Positions 6,251-7,845 of a stretch of DNA of 7,845 nucleotides are shown here, one piece after another (within the stretch, counting starts at the first letter, position 1; each line of letters starts with the position of its first letter). The notes under the pieces were generated by a model. It was not told where the DNA came from. It was given only the letters and a program-made list of their open reading frames with translations, and ran no database searches. Position numbers and translations under genes: made by a program. Origin of the DNA: DASVDK01 sp036381125 [NCBI: Thermodesulfobacteriota bacterium] (GTDB lineage Bacteria; DASVDK01); the NCBI GenBank assembly GCA_036381125.1, contig DASVDK010000075.1, positions 1 through 7,845 of the forward strand. The letters run 5' to 3'.

Positions 6251-6378
6251 GGCCATCCATCGATCTCGCGGCCGGTGATCGGTACGCCGGCGGTCGATCC
6301 CGACGCGAGGTGCTGGCCGTGAAACCGACAACCAGCCTGGACGTGACCGTGTGTGGCCCAGGCTCAGGGAGGACATCG
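6251..6378. other. tctA-tctC intercistronic gap (128 nt)
   Basis: The gap holds no separate gene, no convincing terminator and no clear promoter boxes. An in-frame GTG at 6319 could extend tctC by 20 codons, but it would place a hydrophilic stretch ahead of the signal peptide and has a weaker ribosome site. The gap is long compared with the 10 nt between tctB and tctA, leaving room for separate control of the receptor gene. Confidence 0.5.
6366..6373 (+). promoter_or_regulatory. Strong ribosome binding site that fixes the tctC start
   Basis: AGGGAGGA is followed after 5 nt by ATG at 6379. It is the strongest Shine-Dalgarno in the window, matching the high amounts of receptor usually made relative to membrane subunits, and it decides against the in-frame GTG at 6319. 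Confidence 0.75.
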
Positions 6379-7395
6379 ATGACCGGAATGCTCGTGCATC
6401 TCGTGCGCGCGCGTCGAGTACGGCATGGCGCGGCCCTGCTCGCCGCTCTCCTCGGCGTCGTCGCGTGGTCGGGCGCCGCGGGGGGCCAGGACGCCACCTA
6501 CCCGGCGCGCGGCAAGCGGATCTCGATCATCGCCGCGGCCTCGGCTGGAAGCGGCACCGACCTCACCGCGCGACTCGTCGCGCAGGCGCTCGAGAGCGAG
6601 TTCCCCGGCACGAACTTCGTCGTGATCAACCGGCCGGGCGCGGGGACCCAGGTGGGGGTGCAGGCGACGGCCGACGCGGCGCCGGACGGCTCGACCTTCG
6701 GCCTGATCTCGCTGCCCACGGCGGTGACGTTGACGCTCGATCCGGCGCGCAAGGCGCGGTTCGACCGCGAGAGCTTCGTGCCCATCGGCAACTTCATCTA
6801 CGACCCGGGCGCCCTCGCCGTGAGGACCGACTCGCCCTATCGCTCGCTGAAGGACTTCACCGAGGCCGCCAGGCAGAAGCCCGGGACCGTGACGGTCGGC
6901 GTCACCGGTCCGCGCGGCCGCGAGCACCTCGACCTGATCGCCGTGGAGCGGGCGAGCGGGGCGAGCTTCACCCCCGTGTTCCACAACGACTCGGGCCTCG
7001 CCCTGAACGCCCTGCTCGGCGGCCACATCGACGCCGTGCAGGGGAGCGTGGCCGACTTCCTGGCACAGATGAAGGCGGGGCGCGTCCGCCTGCTCGCGGT
7101 GTTCGACAAGAGCCCGAGCGCCTTCGCGCCGGACGTGCCGACCGCCGAGTCCCAGGGCTTTCCCATCTTCTCCGGCACCTCTCGCGGCTTCGCGTTCCCG
7201 GCCAAGACCCCGCCGCAGTACGCGGCACGCATCAGCGAGGCGCTCGGCAAGATCGCCCGGTCGCCCGAGTACCAGCAGAAGGTCAGGGACATGGGGCTCG
7301 AGCTCCGGTACATGGACGCCACGGAGTACGGCGCCTACTGGGCCAACGAGGTGACGCGCATCAAGGAGCTGATGGCCAGGCTCGACCAGCGGTAG
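6379..7395 (+). CDS. tctC: Bug-family periplasmic tricarboxylate-binding receptor TctC
   Basis: This 338-residue protein has the normal length for a Bug/TctC receptor. The first 36 residues form a signal peptide: a basic start (RARRVRH, 10-16), a hydrophobic core (about 17-31, GAALLAALLGVVAW) and a small-residue stretch SGAAGG where cleavage is likely. The mature part shows Bug landmarks: GSGTDLTARLVAQALE (from 57), NRPGAG (84-89), a helix ending in AAPDGSTFG, ALNALLGGHIDAVQGS, and MKAGRVRLLAV. The receptor would capture a carboxylate in the periplasm and hand it to TctAB. At 201-206 the sequence FHNDSG replaces the PYKGSG-like loop common in the family, so the ligand may be unusual. It lies last in a B-A-C order. 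A large inverted repeat starts 8 nt after its stop. Confidence 0.93.
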   Translation: MTGMLVHLVRARRVRHGAALLAALLGVVAWSGAAGGQDATYPARGKRISIIAAASAGSGTDLTARLVAQALESEFPGTNFVVINRPGAGTQVGVQATADAAPDGSTFGLISLPTAVTLTLDPARKARFDRESFVPIGNFIYDPGALAVRTDSPYRSLKDFTEAARQKPGTVTVGVTGPRGREHLDLIAVERASGASFTPVFHNDSGLALNALLGGHIDAVQGSVADFLAQMKAGRVRLLAVFDKSPSAFAPDVPTAESQGFPIFSGTSRGFAFPAKTPPQYAARISEALGKIARSPEYQQKVRDMGLELRYMDATEYGAYWANEVTRIKELMARLDQR

Positions 7396-7402
7396 CGTCG
7401 GG

Positions 7403-7445
7403 ACGTGCCATCGGGGCGGCGCCAGGCGCCGTCCCGATGGCACGT
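7403..7445 (+). terminator. Large hairpin after tctC, terminator-like but without T-tract
   Basis: The arms 7403-7423 and 7425-7445 are 21 nt each around a single A. They pair at every position except one G-T, which is a G-U wobble in RNA. With a minimal 3-nt loop this is a 20-bp stem rich in G+C. It starts 8 nt after the tctC stop and ends 41 nt before the LeuB-like gene. What follows is GGACGTCGGG, not a T-run. It may be a non-canonical terminator, a partial terminator between receptor and enzyme genes, or a 3'-end stabiliser of abundant tctC mRNA. The symmetry also makes it work on the other strand. Confidence 0.6.
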
Positions 7446-7486
7446 GGACGTCGGGCCGGCGGAGATCGGCTCGTCGGGGGTATGCC

Positions 7487-7845
7487 ATGAGAATCGCGCT
7501 CTTGCCCGGGGACGGCATCGGCAAGGAGATCGTGCCGCAGGCGGTCAAGGTGCTCCGGGCGCTGTCGCGCTACGGCCTGGCGTTCGAGATGGAGGAGGGG
7601 CCGGTAGGGGGGGCCGGCGTCGATGCGGCTGGCGACCCGCTCCCCCCCGAGACCCTGGAGCTGGTGAAGCGTTCGGACGCCGTGCTCTTCGGATCGGTCG
7701 GCGCGCCGCAGTACGATGCCCTGCCGATGCACAAGCGCCCCGGGTCGGCCCTGCGCCGCCTGCGCAAGGAGCTCGGGCTCTTCGCCAACTATCGTCCGGT
7801 GAAGCTCTATCCCGAACTGGCCGGCGCCTCGACGCTGAAGCCCGA
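7487..7845 (+). CDS. LeuB-like isopropylmalate/homoisocitrate dehydrogenase family enzyme, N-terminal part
   Basis: The first 119 residues of a beta-decarboxylating dehydrogenase (family length about 350) are visible, cut by the right edge. They begin MRIALLPGDGIGKEIV, the family's N-terminal strand and turn. GGAGVDAAGDPLPPETLELV and DAVLFGSVGAP follow, then RLRKELGLFANYRPVK. Family members oxidise a malate-type 2-hydroxyacid with NAD(P)+ and release CO2 from the neighbouring carboxyl. Arg93 and Arg103 match the arginines that hold the malate part. The specificity segment is unusual: where Thermus isopropylmalate dehydrogenase has Glu87 and Leu91, this has Gly86 and Arg90. Arg90 lines up with Arg85 of Thermus homoisocitrate dehydrogenase. 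Overall sequence is LeuB-like, so leuB is the likely automated name, but the substrate may carry a second acidic group. The ATG at 7487 follows GGGGG by 6 nt. It may be cotranscribed with tctC, subject to the hairpin between them. Confidence 0.88.
   Translation, partial: MRIALLPGDGIGKEIVPQAVKVLRALSRYGLAFEMEEGPVGGAGVDAAGDPLPPETLELVKRSDAVLFGSVGAPQYDALPMHKRPGSALRRLRKELGLFANYRPVKLYPELAGASTLKP

Noticed and set aside
4679-6376. 565-codon open frame on the minus strand opposite tctA
   Set aside because: The product is an extremely charged Arg/Glu/Asp-rich sequence, the mirror image of hydrophobic TctA codons; no domain or ribosome site supports it.
6379-6480. Twin-arginine (Tat) signal in TctC, because of RR at residues 12-13
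   Set aside because: The pair is followed by VRH rather than the xFLK-type context, and Bug receptors are normally Sec-exported; an ordinary Sec signal explains the region.
7396-7486. Classical Rho-independent terminator after tctC
   Set aside because: The stem is excellent but no T-run follows in either direction, so the classical label does not apply; it is reported as a hairpin of uncertain function.
1-7845. CRISPR arrays, insertion sequences, tRNA or rRNA genes, phage or attachment sites
   Set aside because: No regularly spaced repeats, transposase-like proteins, terminal repeats or RNA-gene signatures were found.

Overview
The window is very GC-rich bacterial DNA with strongly G/C-biased third codon positions, GTG starts and Shine-Dalgarno sites of the GGAGG type. 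The gene content (RecD2 helicase, GntR/FCD regulator, tripartite tricarboxylate transporter with a Bug-type receptor, ThDP enzyme) fits a high-GC proteobacterium or a lineage such as Rokubacteria/Methylomirabilota, which is rich in Bug receptors. The sequence alone does not settle the lineage.

Layout. (1) 2-1396 (+) is the C-terminal two thirds of a RecD2-type SF1 helicase, cut by the left edge. (2) 1383-2099 (-) is a GntR-family regulator with a FadR/FCD-type C-terminal domain. It converges on recD2 and overlaps its end by 14 nt. (3) 2100-2405 is a divergent control region. It holds a well-formed sigma70-type promoter for the regulator and two copies of an 18-bp operator-like element 70 bp apart, one over the -35 and one over the start codon. 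(4) 2406-4124 (+) is an acetolactate-synthase-like ThDP enzyme. (5) 4168-4734, 4745-6250 and 6379-7395 (+) are TctB, TctA and TctC, a complete tripartite tricarboxylate transporter in the order B-A-C. (6) 7403-7445 is a nearly perfect 21-bp inverted repeat just after tctC. (7) 7487 to the right edge (+) is the N-terminal part of a LeuB-like beta-decarboxylating dehydrogenase.

How the parts may work together (inference): the GntR/FCD protein probably controls itself, and perhaps the divergent genes, in response to a carboxylate. TctC would bind a di- or tricarboxylate in the periplasm and TctAB would import it. The LeuB-like enzyme would oxidatively decarboxylate a malate-type 2-hydroxyacid to a 2-oxoacid, and the ThDP enzyme would decarboxylate or ligate a 2-oxoacid. 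Two residue-level clues make the cluster more than routine. The dehydrogenase carries Arg where isopropylmalate dehydrogenases carry a hydrophobic residue, the position of the specificity Arg in Thermus homoisocitrate dehydrogenase. The regulator has lost three of the four usual metal ligands of the FCD domain. I see no CRISPR array, insertion sequence, tRNA, rRNA or phage feature, and nothing that looks like a wholly new system. The interest lies in an uncharacterised carboxylate uptake and catabolism cluster and its control region.
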